Part shown: one piece after another, positions 33,594 through 43,596 of the stretch | Layout: the number at the start of each line of letters is the position of its first letter | How positions within the stretch are numbered: the stretch's first letter is position 1 | Assembly (NCBI GenBank): GCA_937892545.1 | Contig: CALAFO010000094.1 | Location: 23,461 to 87,460 of the forward strand | From: Scatosoma sp002474405 | Lineage (GTDB): Bacteria; Bacillota; Clostridia; Christensenellales; Borkfalkiaceae | Length of the DNA stretch: 64,000 nucleotides | Direction of reading: 5' to 3' | Position numbers and translations under genes: made by a program | The notes under the pieces: model-generated | The model's database searches: none | Told to the model about the DNA's origin: nothing | Seen by the model: only the letters and a program-made list of their open reading frames with translations

Positions 33594-33622
33594 ATTTTAC
33601 ACCTTTTTGCTTGCCTTGTCAA
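33594..33622 (-). promoter_or_regulatory. Promoter of the amino-acid transporter operon
   Basis: Minus strand: TTGACA (33617-33622), 17-bp spacer, TAAAAT (33594-33599), about 48 bp before the binding-protein start. Confidence 0.8.
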
Positions 33623-33813
33623 ACGTTTTATGTATATTTTTGAATATTTTTTATAATTTTTGCGCTTTTTTTGCCGTTTTTATGAATAAAATAAAAATTG
33701 TATTGCATAAATGTATAATATACAAAAATCGGCGGCGCGGCTCAGCGAAAAACGCGATTCCGTGAAAAATGCGTTTTTCCGAAAAACACGGCGCGGCGAA
33801 CTTTCGGCAAACG

Positions 33814-35280
33814 TTAAATATGCGGGCGCTTATCCCGCTTTGCTTTGAAGATATATTTAAACGCCCCGAACAGAAGCACCGCGCTTGCGGCAGCCCACGC
33901 CAGCGGGTCGGCAAACGTCAGTCCCAGCAGCGCGGACGAGCTTGCGTTGATGTCAATCGGTCCGTGGTTGAGCGCCGCGGGCAGCAGCAGGCATAAAACG
34001 GTTCTCGCTATCAGTTCGCCCACTCCCGCAACCAGCGGAAACAGCGATTTTTCGATGCCCTGCAAAGAATTGCGGAGCACATACAATACGCCGAGGAGGT
34101 AATATAGAGATAAGTCGCAATAAAGATAGGTGTTTCCGTAGCGGATAGCCGCCTCGCTGATTTTTTCGTCCGAATAAAATATTTTCATATACGTTCCGCC
34201 GATGGTCAGAAGCAATCCGCCGCCCGCGCAGACGATATAGACGATGAAAGCAATCAGCAACGCGTCTTTCACGCCTTTTTTCACTCTTTCCGTATCTCCG
34301 GCGCCGTAATTCTGCCCGCAGTAAGAAAGCATGGCGGTGCCCAGCGCGTTAAACGGACACATTAAAAAATTGTTCAGTTTCGTCGCCGCGCCGAAGCCGT
34401 TCTGCGCCGCAGCGGAAATCACCACGCCGTCGGCGGAAGTGTCGAATTTTACGATGACCGCCTGCATTACGATCAGTCCGATGCACAGTATCGAAAACTG
34501 AAAAGCGAGGGGCAGACCGAGCTTCAGATGATTTATCACGGAAATTTTTTCAAGACGGAAATCCGATTTCGTCAGGCGGTATTCTTTGTATCGCGCAAAC
34601 GTATATACAAAACACCCGATTGCCGAAATCGCCTGAGATATAATCGTCGCGATCGCCGCGCCCGCCACGCCCGTATGAAATACGGCGATAAACAGTAAAT
34701 CCAGCGCGATATTCAGTACGGCGGAAACAATCAGAAATATCAGCGGGGCAAACGAATCGCCGACGCTTCTTAAAAACGATGCGCTTAAATTGTAAAAAAT
34801 CTGCGCAAGACAGCCCGCAAAGATGATGAAAACGTAAACGTACGCCGAGCGGTATATTTCGTTCTGCACCGGATTTTCGGAGGCTTGAAGTCCTATTCCT
34901 TTCAGCAGCGGGTTAATCGAAAGAATCGAAACCGCCGTAAGGATAACGCCGATAATGAAAGATAAAACAATCTGCGTCGCCAGCGAACGTTTTATCGCGC
35001 CGATGTTTTTTTGCCCCGAATGTTTCGAAGTAATCACCGAAAACCCCGCGGTACAGCCAAAGGCGAACTGCAATACGAGAAAGACGATGTTTCCCGTGTT
35101 GTTTACGCCCGCCACCTGATTTTCGCTGAGAAATTTCCCGCAGATGGCTGCGTCCGCAATCGTATAGATTTGCTGAAACAGATAACTGATGAGGATAGGC
35201 ACAGAAAATCCCGCGATTACTTTCCATACGCTTCCTTTCGTCAGATTTACCGGTTCGAACAATTCTTTTATTTTTTTCAT
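33814..35280 (-). CDS. MATE-family multidrug/Na+ or H+ antiporter
   Basis: 488 residues, about 12 membrane segments. The N-terminus (NLTKGSVWKVIAGFSVPILISYLFQQIYTIADAAICGKFL) and internal duplication are typical of MATE exporters of the DinF/NorM broad family. A TTTACA-16-TATAAT promoter is present on the minus strand at 35312-35339. Monocistronic. The substrate is unknown. Confidence 0.93.
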   Translation of the reverse strand: MKKIKELFEPVNLTKGSVWKVIAGFSVPILISYLFQQIYTIADAAICGKFLSENQVAGVNNTGNIVFLVLQFAFGCTAGFSVITSKHSGQKNIGAIKRSLATQIVLSFIIGVILTAVSILSINPLLKGIGLQASENPVQNEIYRSAYVYVFIIFAGCLAQIFYNLSASFLRSVGDSFAPLIFLIVSAVLNIALDLLFIAVFHTGVAGAAIATIISQAISAIGCFVYTFARYKEYRLTKSDFRLEKISVINHLKLGLPLAFQFSILCIGLIVMQAVIVKFDTSADGVVISAAAQNGFGAATKLNNFLMCPFNALGTAMLSYCGQNYGAGDTERVKKGVKDALLIAFIVYIVCAGGGLLLTIGGTYMKIFYSDEKISEAAIRYGNTYLYCDLSLYYLLGVLYVLRNSLQGIEKSLFPLVAGVGELIARTVLCLLLPAALNHGPIDINASSSALLGLTFADPLAWAAASAVLLFGAFKYIFKAKRDKRPHI

Positions 35281-35375
35281 AAGTCAAAGCGTCCTCTTAA
35301 AAAACAAAATAATTATACAACTTTTTCGGGAAATGTAAATCGAATCGCACCGCTTTTTAAAAAAAATTTCCGGTA

Positions 35376-35415
35376 AAAAAATCCGCCCGTCTATAAAAAG
35401 ACAGGCGGAAAAAAT
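35376..35415 (-). terminator. Terminator of the 35449 lipoprotein gene
   Basis: The arms 35382-35392 and 35399-35409 form an 11-bp stem with a G-U pair, followed on the minus strand by a T tract. Confidence 0.8.
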
Positions 35416-35448
35416 ATCGTTTTTAAAAAATTCGTACGTCCGTAAAAA

Positions 35449-36444
35449 TCAGTCGTCCAGAAAATCCACGGAAGTCAGCTCGTACACCAGCGTTCCCAGA
35501 TTGAACGAAAGGGGAGTTTCCATTTTTAAAATCACGTTGCGGTATTCGTTGTTTTCCGCTTTCGTGGTTTCGGCAACCCATACTTTCTGCGTGGCGCCGG
35601 GGTTGGTATCGCTGATCGCCAGCGAATACGGCACGTAGGAAACGTCGCGCTTCGCGGCGGCTTCTTCCTTGCCCGCAATCATAAACGAAAATTCTGTTTT
35701 TTCCGCGTTCGATTTCGTTACGGAAACGTTCTGCAATTTTCCCGCCGCCGTGTTGTACACGCAAAGAGTGGCGGTTTTATCCATCGCCCGCACGGCAAGC
35801 AGCAGTTCTTCGTTGTCGATGAGGGAATATTTGTCGTCCGGCTCGAACGTGCGCGTCTGCGCCTTGTACGAAGGGTGCGCGGTTTCGAAGGTCTTGTCCG
35901 CAAAATATTCGATCGTGCAGCTGTTCGCCGAATAATCGGTGGTAATCACGTAAAAATATTCGCGGTAGCAGCCGTTGCTTCCCGTCAGCGAAACGGGGGA
36001 AGCGGAAGCGGGTACGTGCGCCGCCACTTTTTTCACGGAAGATACGGGCTTCAGTCCGTTCTGCGTGCTTTTCGCAATCACTTTCGAATATACGGTATCG
36101 CCGTTTTCGCCCGCAAACGCGGCGGTTTCCGCGCCGAACGTATAGCTTACGTCAATCGAAAGAGTCGTTTCGTAAACGTAGTTTCCGTTTTCCGCCGAAA
36201 GTTCGGTTTTGTATTTCCCGTTCGTATAGTTTACGGAATACGCGTCGTTGCCGCCTTTTTCAAACGAAACGTTATATTCGGCGATTTCTTTCGCGCCGCC
36301 GAGGTCCACGTTTTCGCTGGCGTCGGTAACGGCTTTGCGCCACCGCGCGTTAAACTGAGTGGGCTGCGATACGGAACAAGCCGAAAGCGAAACGGCGGCA
36401 GCCATGGCAAGCGCGGCAACCGCGCCGATTTTTCTGAATTTCAT
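35449..36444 (-). CDS. Lipoprotein of unknown function
   Basis: 331 residues. Signal peptide with lipobox LSAC (Cys23). The mature protein is rich in beta strands, Tyr, Thr and Ser, with no enzyme motif I recognise. It could be a cell-surface lipoprotein with two similar beta domains. It is monocistronic, with its own promoter and terminator, between the MATE exporter and addB. Confidence 0.75.
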   Translation of the reverse strand: MKFRKIGAVAALAMAAAVSLSACSVSQPTQFNARWRKAVTDASENVDLGGAKEIAEYNVSFEKGGNDAYSVNYTNGKYKTELSAENGNYVYETTLSIDVSYTFGAETAAFAGENGDTVYSKVIAKSTQNGLKPVSSVKKVAAHVPASASPVSLTGSNGCYREYFYVITTDYSANSCTIEYFADKTFETAHPSYKAQTRTFEPDDKYSLIDNEELLLAVRAMDKTATLCVYNTAAGKLQNVSVTKSNAEKTEFSFMIAGKEEAAAKRDVSYVPYSLAISDTNPGATQKVWVAETTKAENNEYRNVILKMETPLSFNLGTLVYELTSVDFLDD

Positions 36445-36504
36445 AATGTTTTCTCCGGTTCGGAATGGTGAATTTTCAAGCGCGGAAACCGCGCTTACCC
36501 AATT

Positions 36505-36533
36505 ATTATAGCACGTTTTTAAAAAATTGTAAA
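36505..36533 (-). promoter_or_regulatory. Promoter of the 35449 lipoprotein gene
   Basis: Minus strand: TTTACA (36528-36533), 17-bp spacer with extended TGC, TATAAT (36505-36510). A GCGCGG-TTT-CCGCGC hairpin lies in the leader. Confidence 0.75.
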
Positions 36534-36602
36534 AATAAAAAAGGGATTTCTTTCAATTTATTGTGAAAAATTCCCGAAATTTTCACCGTTTTTGCCCGCC
36601 GA

Positions 36603-36613
36603 TGTGCTATAAT
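36603..36613 (+). promoter_or_regulatory. Extended -10 promoter of addBA
   Basis: TGTGCTATAAT, a perfect -10 hexamer (36608-36613) with TG one base upstream. No good -35 hexamer is visible. It lies 65 bp before the addB start. Confidence 0.6.
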
Positions 36614-36677
36614 AGAAGAAAACGTCTTTTCCCGCGGCGAAGATATGCGGCGGAGATATAAGGAGAATTTCACTCAG

Positions 36678-39600
36678 ATGATACGGGCGATCGGGGCGTA
36701 TTCGCTTTCCGAATGTATGGAAATCATGGCTCGGCTCGTTGCCGAAGGCGAACGGGCGGACGAAAATAAACGCGGCGTGGTGTTCTGCGAAGACAGGCTC
36801 ACGCTGATAGCCGAGCGCGCTCTCACGGCTGCGACGGGCGGTTCGTTCCGCTCGTACGTAACCACGTATGCGCGCGCGTTGAAATCGCGCGGGCGCGTCC
36901 TCACCAAACAGGGCTCCGTCGTGGCGATCGACGGCATCGTATCGTCGTTGCAGAAACGCGGCAGATTAAAACGCTTCACGCGCGGACTTCCCCGCGGCAC
37001 GGCGCGCGGCTTGTACGAAACCATCTCACAGATAGCGGCGTCCGCAATCGATCCCGAAGCGCTGAAAAACGGCGCCGACGCGCTGGATGGCGGCATTTTA
37101 AAGGACAAAGTTTCCGATCTTGCCGAAATCTACGCCGAATATAAACGTTTTTTAACGGAAAACGGCTACGTGGACGAAAGCGGCTATCTCGCGCTGCTGC
37201 CCGAATATTTAAAAAGCACGGGCGAACTTTCGGGCGCGGACGTATACTTTCTCTGCTACGGCTCGTTCACGGCGCAGGCGGCAAAAACCCTGAAAGCGGC
37301 GTTCGCGGCGGCGGATAACGTAACGGGCATATTCTGTTACGGCAAAGAGGATATCTACACGGGCTCGTCGCTCCGCGCCTTTCTGCGCGCGGCGGAAGAA
37401 ACCGCGGGCGGTCCCGTGCAAAAAATCGATCTCGGCACGCCCCTCGGCGGCGCGGCGGAAGTGCTCCGCAAAGGTCTGTTCGATCCCTCGGCGTTTTCGG
37501 GCGCGAAAAAACCGTACTTCACCGACGCCGTCCGCATTTTCGAAGCGGAAGATAAAAACGACGAAATGGAGCGGGTAGCGGCGGAAATCAAAAAGCGCCT
37601 TGCCGGAAATCCCGCGCTCCGTTACCGCGATTTCGCCGTGCTCGTGTCCGATCTGAAAGGCTACGCCCCGGCGGTAAAAAAGGCGTTTTCCGAATACCGC
37701 CTGCCCTGCTTTTTCGATGAAAAACGCTCGCTGAAATCTCACCCGCTCGCCGCGTTCCTCCTGTCCTGCTTCGAAACCGTCCGCACGGGCTTTTCCCCCG
37801 AAGCCGTAGACGCGCTTTTGCAGAACCCGTTTTTCACCGCCCCCGGCGAACAGCCGGCTGCCCGGTCGGCATCGGAACAACCGTCGGAACAAGCAGCGGA
37901 ACAAACATCGGAACTTTCGTCGGCGCGCGAAGAACTTCCCGCATACGAAATTCTGCGCAAAAGCGACGAATACCGCAACTATCTTTCCCGCTACGCCAAC
38001 TACCGCGGCGGCGCGAAGCGCGAAATTAAAAATCTGCGCGATTCTTCGGCGCCCGACAAACCCTCGGCGCCCGACGATGCTTCGGCAACGGACAACCCGG
38101 ACGAAGAGGTGTTAAAAGAACAGCGCGCGCGCCTGCTTGCCGTAACCGAGCCCATAAAGCGCCGCGCGAAAGGCGAAGAATACTGCGCCGCGGTGCGTAC
38201 CGTTTTAAACGTCGCGGGCGCGGAGGAACGGCTCGCCGAAATTTCGGAGCGCGTGCAGGACGTGGCGCTCGTCGATTATCTCCGTCAGATCGGCGGCGTG
38301 CTCGAACGCGTCCTCGGCGAAACGGAAACGCTTCTTTGCGGGCGCGAAATGAACGTGGGCGAATTTGCCGACGTGCTGGCGGACGGGCTGGACGCCACGG
38401 AAATTTCGTTGATTCCCGTCAAAACCGACGCGGTTTTCGTGGGCGATATCACCGATTCCCGCATCGAAAAAGTGCGGTTTCTGTTCGCCGCGGGCATGAA
38501 CGAAACCGTGCCGAAAACCACGTCCGATACCGCGCTCATATCCGATCGCGAAATGGAAAAACTTGCCGAAGTCAAAGCGAAAATGGAACCCACGGTGGCG
38601 GAAGTCAACCTCCGCGGTCGCGAGGACGCCGCCCTGAACCTCTGCACGTTCACCGATGCGGCGTATTTTTCCTACGCGCTTTCGCCGGACGGCTCCGAAC
38701 CCGCCGTTTCCGAAATTCTGCGTTACGTAACGGCGTTGTTCCGTACGGCGGGCGGCAATCCGATCCGCGTCGAAAAACGGCAGCGCGGCGAAGATTTCGC
38801 CTACCGTTGTTCCGCGCTCGCGCCCGCCCTCCGCGAATGGTATATCCTCCGCGAAGAGGACGAAGCCGCGGGGATAAAATACGGCGTGAAGTGCAATTCG
38901 CTGGAACAGGCGCTGGCGAGGTACGAAGAAAACGACGAATGGGCGCGCGCCGCCGCGGTGTTCGGCGACGAAGCGGAAAATTCGTTCGTGGCGTGCGGCG
39001 AACGGCTGTTTTTCAAGGGCGGAAAAATTTCGCCCAGCGCCTTGGAAACGTATTTCACCTGTCCGTTCAGGCATTTCCTGCAATACGGCTTGCGGCTGAA
39101 AGAACGCGAAGAACAAAGCGTTCTGGCAACCGATTCGGGCAATTTTATTCACGAACTTTTAGAAAACACGGCAAAGCGTTTCGAAGAGGCGAAAACCGAA
39201 TCGGAAATCCGCAAAGAGGCGGAATCCGTCGGCAACGAGCTGCTGAAAAAGCCGCCGTATTGCTATTCGGGCGATACGCTTTCGGGCGAGTACGCGCAAA
39301 AACGCCTGCTCGGCGAGGGCGTCGAAGCGGCTGTGGCGGCGTTCCGTCAGGTGAAAGGCTCGCTCTACCGCGTGGCGGAAACGGAAAAAAGTGTGGAAAC
39401 GGCGGATTTCCGCGGCAAAATCGATCGGGTGGACGTTTCCGGCGATTTCATCCGCATTATCGATTATAAAACGGGCAGCATCGACGATTCGGTAAGCACC
39501 TACTATACGGGCAGAAAAATTCAGCTGGAAATGTACATGGCGGCGGCGAAAGGCGATAAAATCCCCGCGGGCGTGTTCTATTTTCCCGCTTCTCTGTCCT

Positions 39601-40043
39601 TTTCCGACGAAGACGAAGTGCCTTTCAGAATGCGCGGATTTTTCTGCGGCGACGCCGACGCGCTCACGGCGGGCGATCCCGTGATGGCTGCGGGCGAAAA
39701 GGGCACGGAAAGCGAATTTTTCACGGCGAAAAACGGCGATACCCGCAACACGCACTCCATGGACAGGCTGACGTTTTTAAGTTTCGTCGAATATTCTTCG
39801 TTCGTCGCCGAGGGCGCGCGGAAAGAACTGAAAGCCGGTTACATCGGCGTTTCGCCCGCGAAAGCCGCCTGTTTGTACTGCCCGTACGGCGGCATCTGCG
39901 GCTTCCATCCCGAAAAATCGGTACAGCGCAAAGAAGAACTCAACGTCAAACCGGAACGCGTCGCTTCCATCGTCAACGAACTGCTCGAAAGCGGCGCGCG
40001 CGAAGAAACGTCGCGGGGAGAAAAAGAAAATGGCGAAAAATAA
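36678..40043 (+). CDS. addB: ATP-dependent helicase/nuclease subunit B
   Basis: 1121 residues. AddB partners AddA in end-resection for recombination repair of double-strand breaks. The C-terminal RecB-type nuclease is clear: GKIDRVDVSGDFIRIIDYKTG holds the PD-(D/E)xK core. The four cysteines of the iron-sulfur latch are present at 795 (TCPFRHF), 1065, 1068 and 1074 (CLYCPYGGIC). Two low-complexity stretches rich in Ser, Ala, Glu, Pro and Asp (about 390-418 and 454-477) interrupt the middle and are probably linkers. The start at 36678 is chosen for AAGGAGA 12 bp upstream; another in-frame ATG at 36645 lacks one. The 3' end overlaps addA by 14 bp. Confidence 0.92.
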   Translation: MIRAIGAYSLSECMEIMARLVAEGERADENKRGVVFCEDRLTLIAERALTAATGGSFRSYVTTYARALKSRGRVLTKQGSVVAIDGIVSSLQKRGRLKRFTRGLPRGTARGLYETISQIAASAIDPEALKNGADALDGGILKDKVSDLAEIYAEYKRFLTENGYVDESGYLALLPEYLKSTGELSGADVYFLCYGSFTAQAAKTLKAAFAAADNVTGIFCYGKEDIYTGSSLRAFLRAAEETAGGPVQKIDLGTPLGGAAEVLRKGLFDPSAFSGAKKPYFTDAVRIFEAEDKNDEMERVAAEIKKRLAGNPALRYRDFAVLVSDLKGYAPAVKKAFSEYRLPCFFDEKRSLKSHPLAAFLLSCFETVRTGFSPEAVDALLQNPFFTAPGEQPAARSASEQPSEQAAEQTSELSSAREELPAYEILRKSDEYRNYLSRYANYRGGAKREIKNLRDSSAPDKPSAPDDASATDNPDEEVLKEQRARLLAVTEPIKRRAKGEEYCAAVRTVLNVAGAEERLAEISERVQDVALVDYLRQIGGVLERVLGETETLLCGREMNVGEFADVLADGLDATEISLIPVKTDAVFVGDITDSRIEKVRFLFAAGMNETVPKTTSDTALISDREMEKLAEVKAKMEPTVAEVNLRGREDAALNLCTFTDAAYFSYALSPDGSEPAVSEILRYVTALFRTAGGNPIRVEKRQRGEDFAYRCSALAPALREWYILREEDEAAGIKYGVKCNSLEQALARYEENDEWARAAAVFGDEAENSFVACGERLFFKGGKISPSALETYFTCPFRHFLQYGLRLKEREEQSVLATDSGNFIHELLENTAKRFEEAKTESEIRKEAESVGNELLKKPPYCYSGDTLSGEYAQKRLLGEGVEAAVAAFRQVKGSLYRVAETEKSVETADFRGKIDRVDVSGDFIRIIDYKTGSIDDSVSTYYTGRKIQLEMYMAAAKGDKIPAGVFYFPASLSFSDEDEVPFRMRGFFCGDADALTAGDPVMAAGEKGTESEFFTAKNGDTRNTHSMDRLTFLSFVEYSSFVAEGARKELKAGYIGVSPAKAACLYCPYGGICGFHPEKSVQRKEELNVKPERVASIVNELLESGAREETSRGEKENGEK

Positions 40044-43000
40044 ATTTACCGAAGAACAAACCGCCGCGCTGGAAGCGCGGGGCAAAGCAATCGTTTCGGC
40101 TTCGGCGGGCAGCGGCAAAACCACGGTGATGATCGAAAAAATCGTCCGCCTGATTTTAGGCGGGGCGGACGTATCGGAAATTCTCGCGGTAACGTTCACG
40201 AAGAAAGCCGCGCAGCAGATGAAAGATAAGCTGAAAAGCGCGCTCGTCAAAGCCGTCAATTCCGAAGATACGCCCGTTTCCGATCTGCCTCGGCTCAAAA
40301 AACAGCTTTCCGCGGCGCAGAACGCGGAATTTTCCACCATACATTCTTTCTGCGCAAACCTTATCCGCACGCATTATTTCGCGGCGGGCACGGGCGGCGA
40401 TTTTTCCATCGTTTCCGCCTCCGACGCACCGGGCAGAGAATTGCAGCTGCGCGCTTTAACGGCGCTGTTCGAAGAGGCGTATACGGCAAACGACCCCGAT
40501 TTTCAGCTTTTGTTGTCGGTGTTTTTCCGCAAAAAAAAGGACGACATGTTAAAAAAAGTGCTCATGTCCGCCTATGCCTCGCTGCGCGATAAAGACGATT
40601 ACCGGGACTTCCTGCTTCGCGGCACCGAATACACGGAAGAAAAATTCAACGCCGTCTGCGCGGGCTTGCTCGATAATTTCAAACGCAAATGCCGTTATTT
40701 CCGCCGCCGCGCCGAAGAAGAAAAAGAATATTTCACGGCGGTCAACGCGGGCGGAAGCACGCGTCAGTCGATGGATAACGCCACGTTTTTAATCGCCGCG
40801 TTTCTCGATTTCGAAAACACGGAAGATTATTTCGCGCTGAAAGAAGTGCCGAAAGAAACGGGCTACACGCGCAAGCAAAGCAAGTCCAAATCGTTGCCGC
40901 CCGATTTCGAAAAACACGCCGGCGCGCTTGCCGATTGCAAAACGGCGTTCGATAATCTGCACAAAAAAGCGGCGGAAGTCCCCGTGCGAGCAAAGGCGCT
41001 GGAAGATTATCTCGAAGCGGGAAAAATCGCGAAGAGCCTCGCGAAATACGTACTGCTGTTCGAAGAAAAATACACGGCGGAAAAGCGCGAAAAAAACGTG
41101 CTCGATTACAACGACCTCGAACATATCGCGCTTGCGCTTTTAAAAGACGAAGCCGTCAGAAACGAACTGCGCGAAAAATACCCGTACGTTTTCGTGGACG
41201 AATATCAGGACGTCAATCCCGTGCAGGAAAAACTGCTTTCCGCCGTCGGCGGCAAAAACGTGTTTCTGGTAGGCGACGTAAAACAGGCGATTTACGGTTT
41301 CCGCGGCAGCCGTTCGGAATATTTCGCCAAAAAGCGCGGCGCCTACGCGGCGGAAAGCGGCGCGCATTCGCTTTCCATGAACAGCAATTTCCGCAGCGCG
41401 CCCGCTATTTTAAACGCCGTCAACGAAATTTTTTCGGCGGCGATGCGCGAAGATACCTCGTTCGTCAACTACGCGGAAGAAGGCGTGATGACGGAGGGGG
41501 CGAAGCGGTATACAACCGACGGCAGAGTGTGCTTTCATCTCGCCGTAAAAGAAAAGAAAACCAAACCGCCCGTTTCCGGCGTGTATTCGGTGTTCGAACG
41601 CAGCAAAATCGTCCGCGACGAAAAATTCAACGCGCTTTCGGGCAGGTGCGCCACGGGCGACGAAATCGCGCGTATCGTGAAAGAGGAACTGAAGCGCAGC
41701 TGGTTCGATCCGGACGAAGGCGTTACGAAGCAGGTGAGTTACGGCGATATCGCCGTGCTCGTGCGCAAAAACAGGCAGCCCGTAACGCAGGGCATCATCG
41801 CCGCGTTCACGTTCGAAGATATTCCCTTTTCAACGTGCTCGCCCGTCTGTCTGGACGATTTCCCGGAAATCAGAACGGCGAAAGATATTCTTTCTTATAT
41901 CGATAACGCCGAACAGGATATTCCGCTCTGTTCGTCGCTCTGTTCGCCCGCGGGCAACTTTCTGCCGGACGAGCTTTCGGCAATCCGCCTCGCTTATCCC
42001 GAAGAGGAAACGTTCCGCGGCGCCTGCCGCGCGTACGCACGGGGGAAGTCGGATGACATCGCCGCGCGCCTGCGCGCCTTTTTCGCCTATTTTTCTTATC
42101 TGCGCGATTTATCCTGCGTGGCGGGCGCGGAAGAAGTGCTTACGAAGCTGTTTTCCGATTGCGGCGCCGAAGCGGGCTTGCTGGCAAGAAAAACGGGCAA
42201 GGAATGTCTGAAACGCCTGCATTACTTCCTTTCGTTCGCCTCCGATCCGGAGCCGCTTTCCGTGCACGAATTTCTGGTGAAACTGCAGCTGATGAAAGGC
42301 GAAATCATGTACGAGGAAAACGCGGGCGAAAACGTGGTGAAAATTCTCACCATGCACTCCTCCAAAGGGCTGGAATACCCCGTGGTGATTCTCGGCGACG
42401 CGTGCGATCCGTTCCGCGGCAGAAACGACAGGGGCGAACTTTCGGCAGACGACGAACTTGGCGTCGCCACGAAAATGTACAACGTAAAAAACATGGTGAA
42501 GCGCGAAACGCTCCTGCGCGATCTCATCGAAGAAAAGAAAATCGCCGCGGAACGCGCGGACGAACTGAACGTTTTCTACGTGGCGCTCACCCGCGCGAAA
42601 TTCGCGCTGCACGTGGTGTTCGGCAAAGAACCGCCGCCGATGAACGTGCTGTACGCCGATACGTACGCGGAATTTATCCCCGATTACGTGTTCGATAAAT
42701 ACCTTGTGAAAAACGAAGAGGAAGAGGCGCCGCAGCAGCCGAAGCAAACAACGTATTCCACGGAATTCGACGCCGCGCTGGCGGAATCGATTCTTCGGGA
42801 AATGCGGCGGCAATACCCGTTCGCGGGCGGCGAAAATCTGCCCGTGAAGCAATCCGCCACCTCGGTGATGAGCGAAATCGAAGCGGCGGCGGGCGGCGGC
42901 GCGCAGGGGGGCGCCGCATACGTCGCGGACGAAGACGTTCCCGCCGGCGTGTTTGCCGCGGGCTCGGAAACGCGGCGGCTTACGGGGCTTGCCTATCACG

Positions 43001-43530
43001 CCTTTTTGCAGTACGCCGATTTCGCGTTTCTGCGCGCGGGCGGCGATACTTCGGCGGAGCTTGCAAAAAAGGAACGGGCGCGCATGAAAGCCGCGGGGCT
43101 GTTAAGCGAGGAGTACGACGCGCTTTTAAATAACGAAAAGCTGGCTTCGCTTCTGAAAAACGAAGTGTTCGCGCGGTTTGCGGAACTCTCCCGCCGCCCG
43201 CAGCCGAAAACGCAGATTCTGCGTGAGCGGAACTTCCTTGTTTCGCTGCCCGTGCGGGACGTATATTTTTACGATAAAGAGCGCTACGGCAATCTCGGAA
43301 ACGAAACCACGCTGTTTCAGGGCGCGGCGGATTTGCTGCTGCTGGAAGAAAGCCGCGCGCACATCGTGGACTATAAATATTCCTCGCGCGACGCCGCCTC
43401 GCTGAAGGAACGGTATAAGCCGCAGCTTTTGTTGTACCGCAAGGCGGTAGCGAAAATCGCGGGGCTGAAAGAGGAAAACGTGCGTTGTACATTGTTTAAC
43501 TTATTCCGCGGCTACACCGTAGAAATATAG
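40030..43530 (+). CDS. addA: ATP-dependent helicase/nuclease subunit A
   Basis: 1166 residues. UvrD/RecB-type helicase and nuclease of the AddAB complex. Walker A SASAGSGKTT is at 23-32, motif Ia has AVTFTKKAAQQM, motif II VDEYQD lies near 390, motif III has GDVKQAIYGFRGS, and motif VI has VALTRAK near 850. The C-terminal nuclease has FQGAADLLLLEESRAHIVDYKYSS near 1105-1125. Length fits Bacillota AddA. Translation is probably coupled to addB through the 14-bp overlap. Confidence 0.95.
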   Translation: MAKNKFTEEQTAALEARGKAIVSASAGSGKTTVMIEKIVRLILGGADVSEILAVTFTKKAAQQMKDKLKSALVKAVNSEDTPVSDLPRLKKQLSAAQNAEFSTIHSFCANLIRTHYFAAGTGGDFSIVSASDAPGRELQLRALTALFEEAYTANDPDFQLLLSVFFRKKKDDMLKKVLMSAYASLRDKDDYRDFLLRGTEYTEEKFNAVCAGLLDNFKRKCRYFRRRAEEEKEYFTAVNAGGSTRQSMDNATFLIAAFLDFENTEDYFALKEVPKETGYTRKQSKSKSLPPDFEKHAGALADCKTAFDNLHKKAAEVPVRAKALEDYLEAGKIAKSLAKYVLLFEEKYTAEKREKNVLDYNDLEHIALALLKDEAVRNELREKYPYVFVDEYQDVNPVQEKLLSAVGGKNVFLVGDVKQAIYGFRGSRSEYFAKKRGAYAAESGAHSLSMNSNFRSAPAILNAVNEIFSAAMREDTSFVNYAEEGVMTEGAKRYTTDGRVCFHLAVKEKKTKPPVSGVYSVFERSKIVRDEKFNALSGRCATGDEIARIVKEELKRSWFDPDEGVTKQVSYGDIAVLVRKNRQPVTQGIIAAFTFEDIPFSTCSPVCLDDFPEIRTAKDILSYIDNAEQDIPLCSSLCSPAGNFLPDELSAIRLAYPEEETFRGACRAYARGKSDDIAARLRAFFAYFSYLRDLSCVAGAEEVLTKLFSDCGAEAGLLARKTGKECLKRLHYFLSFASDPEPLSVHEFLVKLQLMKGEIMYEENAGENVVKILTMHSSKGLEYPVVILGDACDPFRGRNDRGELSADDELGVATKMYNVKNMVKRETLLRDLIEEKKIAAERADELNVFYVALTRAKFALHVVFGKEPPPMNVLYADTYAEFIPDYVFDKYLVKNEEEEAPQQPKQTTYSTEFDAALAESILREMRRQYPFAGGENLPVKQSATSVMSEIEAAAGGGAQGGAAYVADEDVPAGVFAAGSETRRLTGLAYHAFLQYADFAFLRAGGDTSAELAKKERARMKAAGLLSEEYDALLNNEKLASLLKNEVFARFAELSRRPQPKTQILRERNFLVSLPVRDVYFYDKERYGNLGNETTLFQGAADLLLLEESRAHIVDYKYSSRDAASLKERYKPQLLLYRKAVAKIAGLKEENVRCTLFNLFRGYTVEI

Positions 43531-43596
43531 CGAAAAAACGGGTAAAATGTGTATAAAAACGGGTTAAAAACGTTGAAAAACGGGCATAATCTGCGC

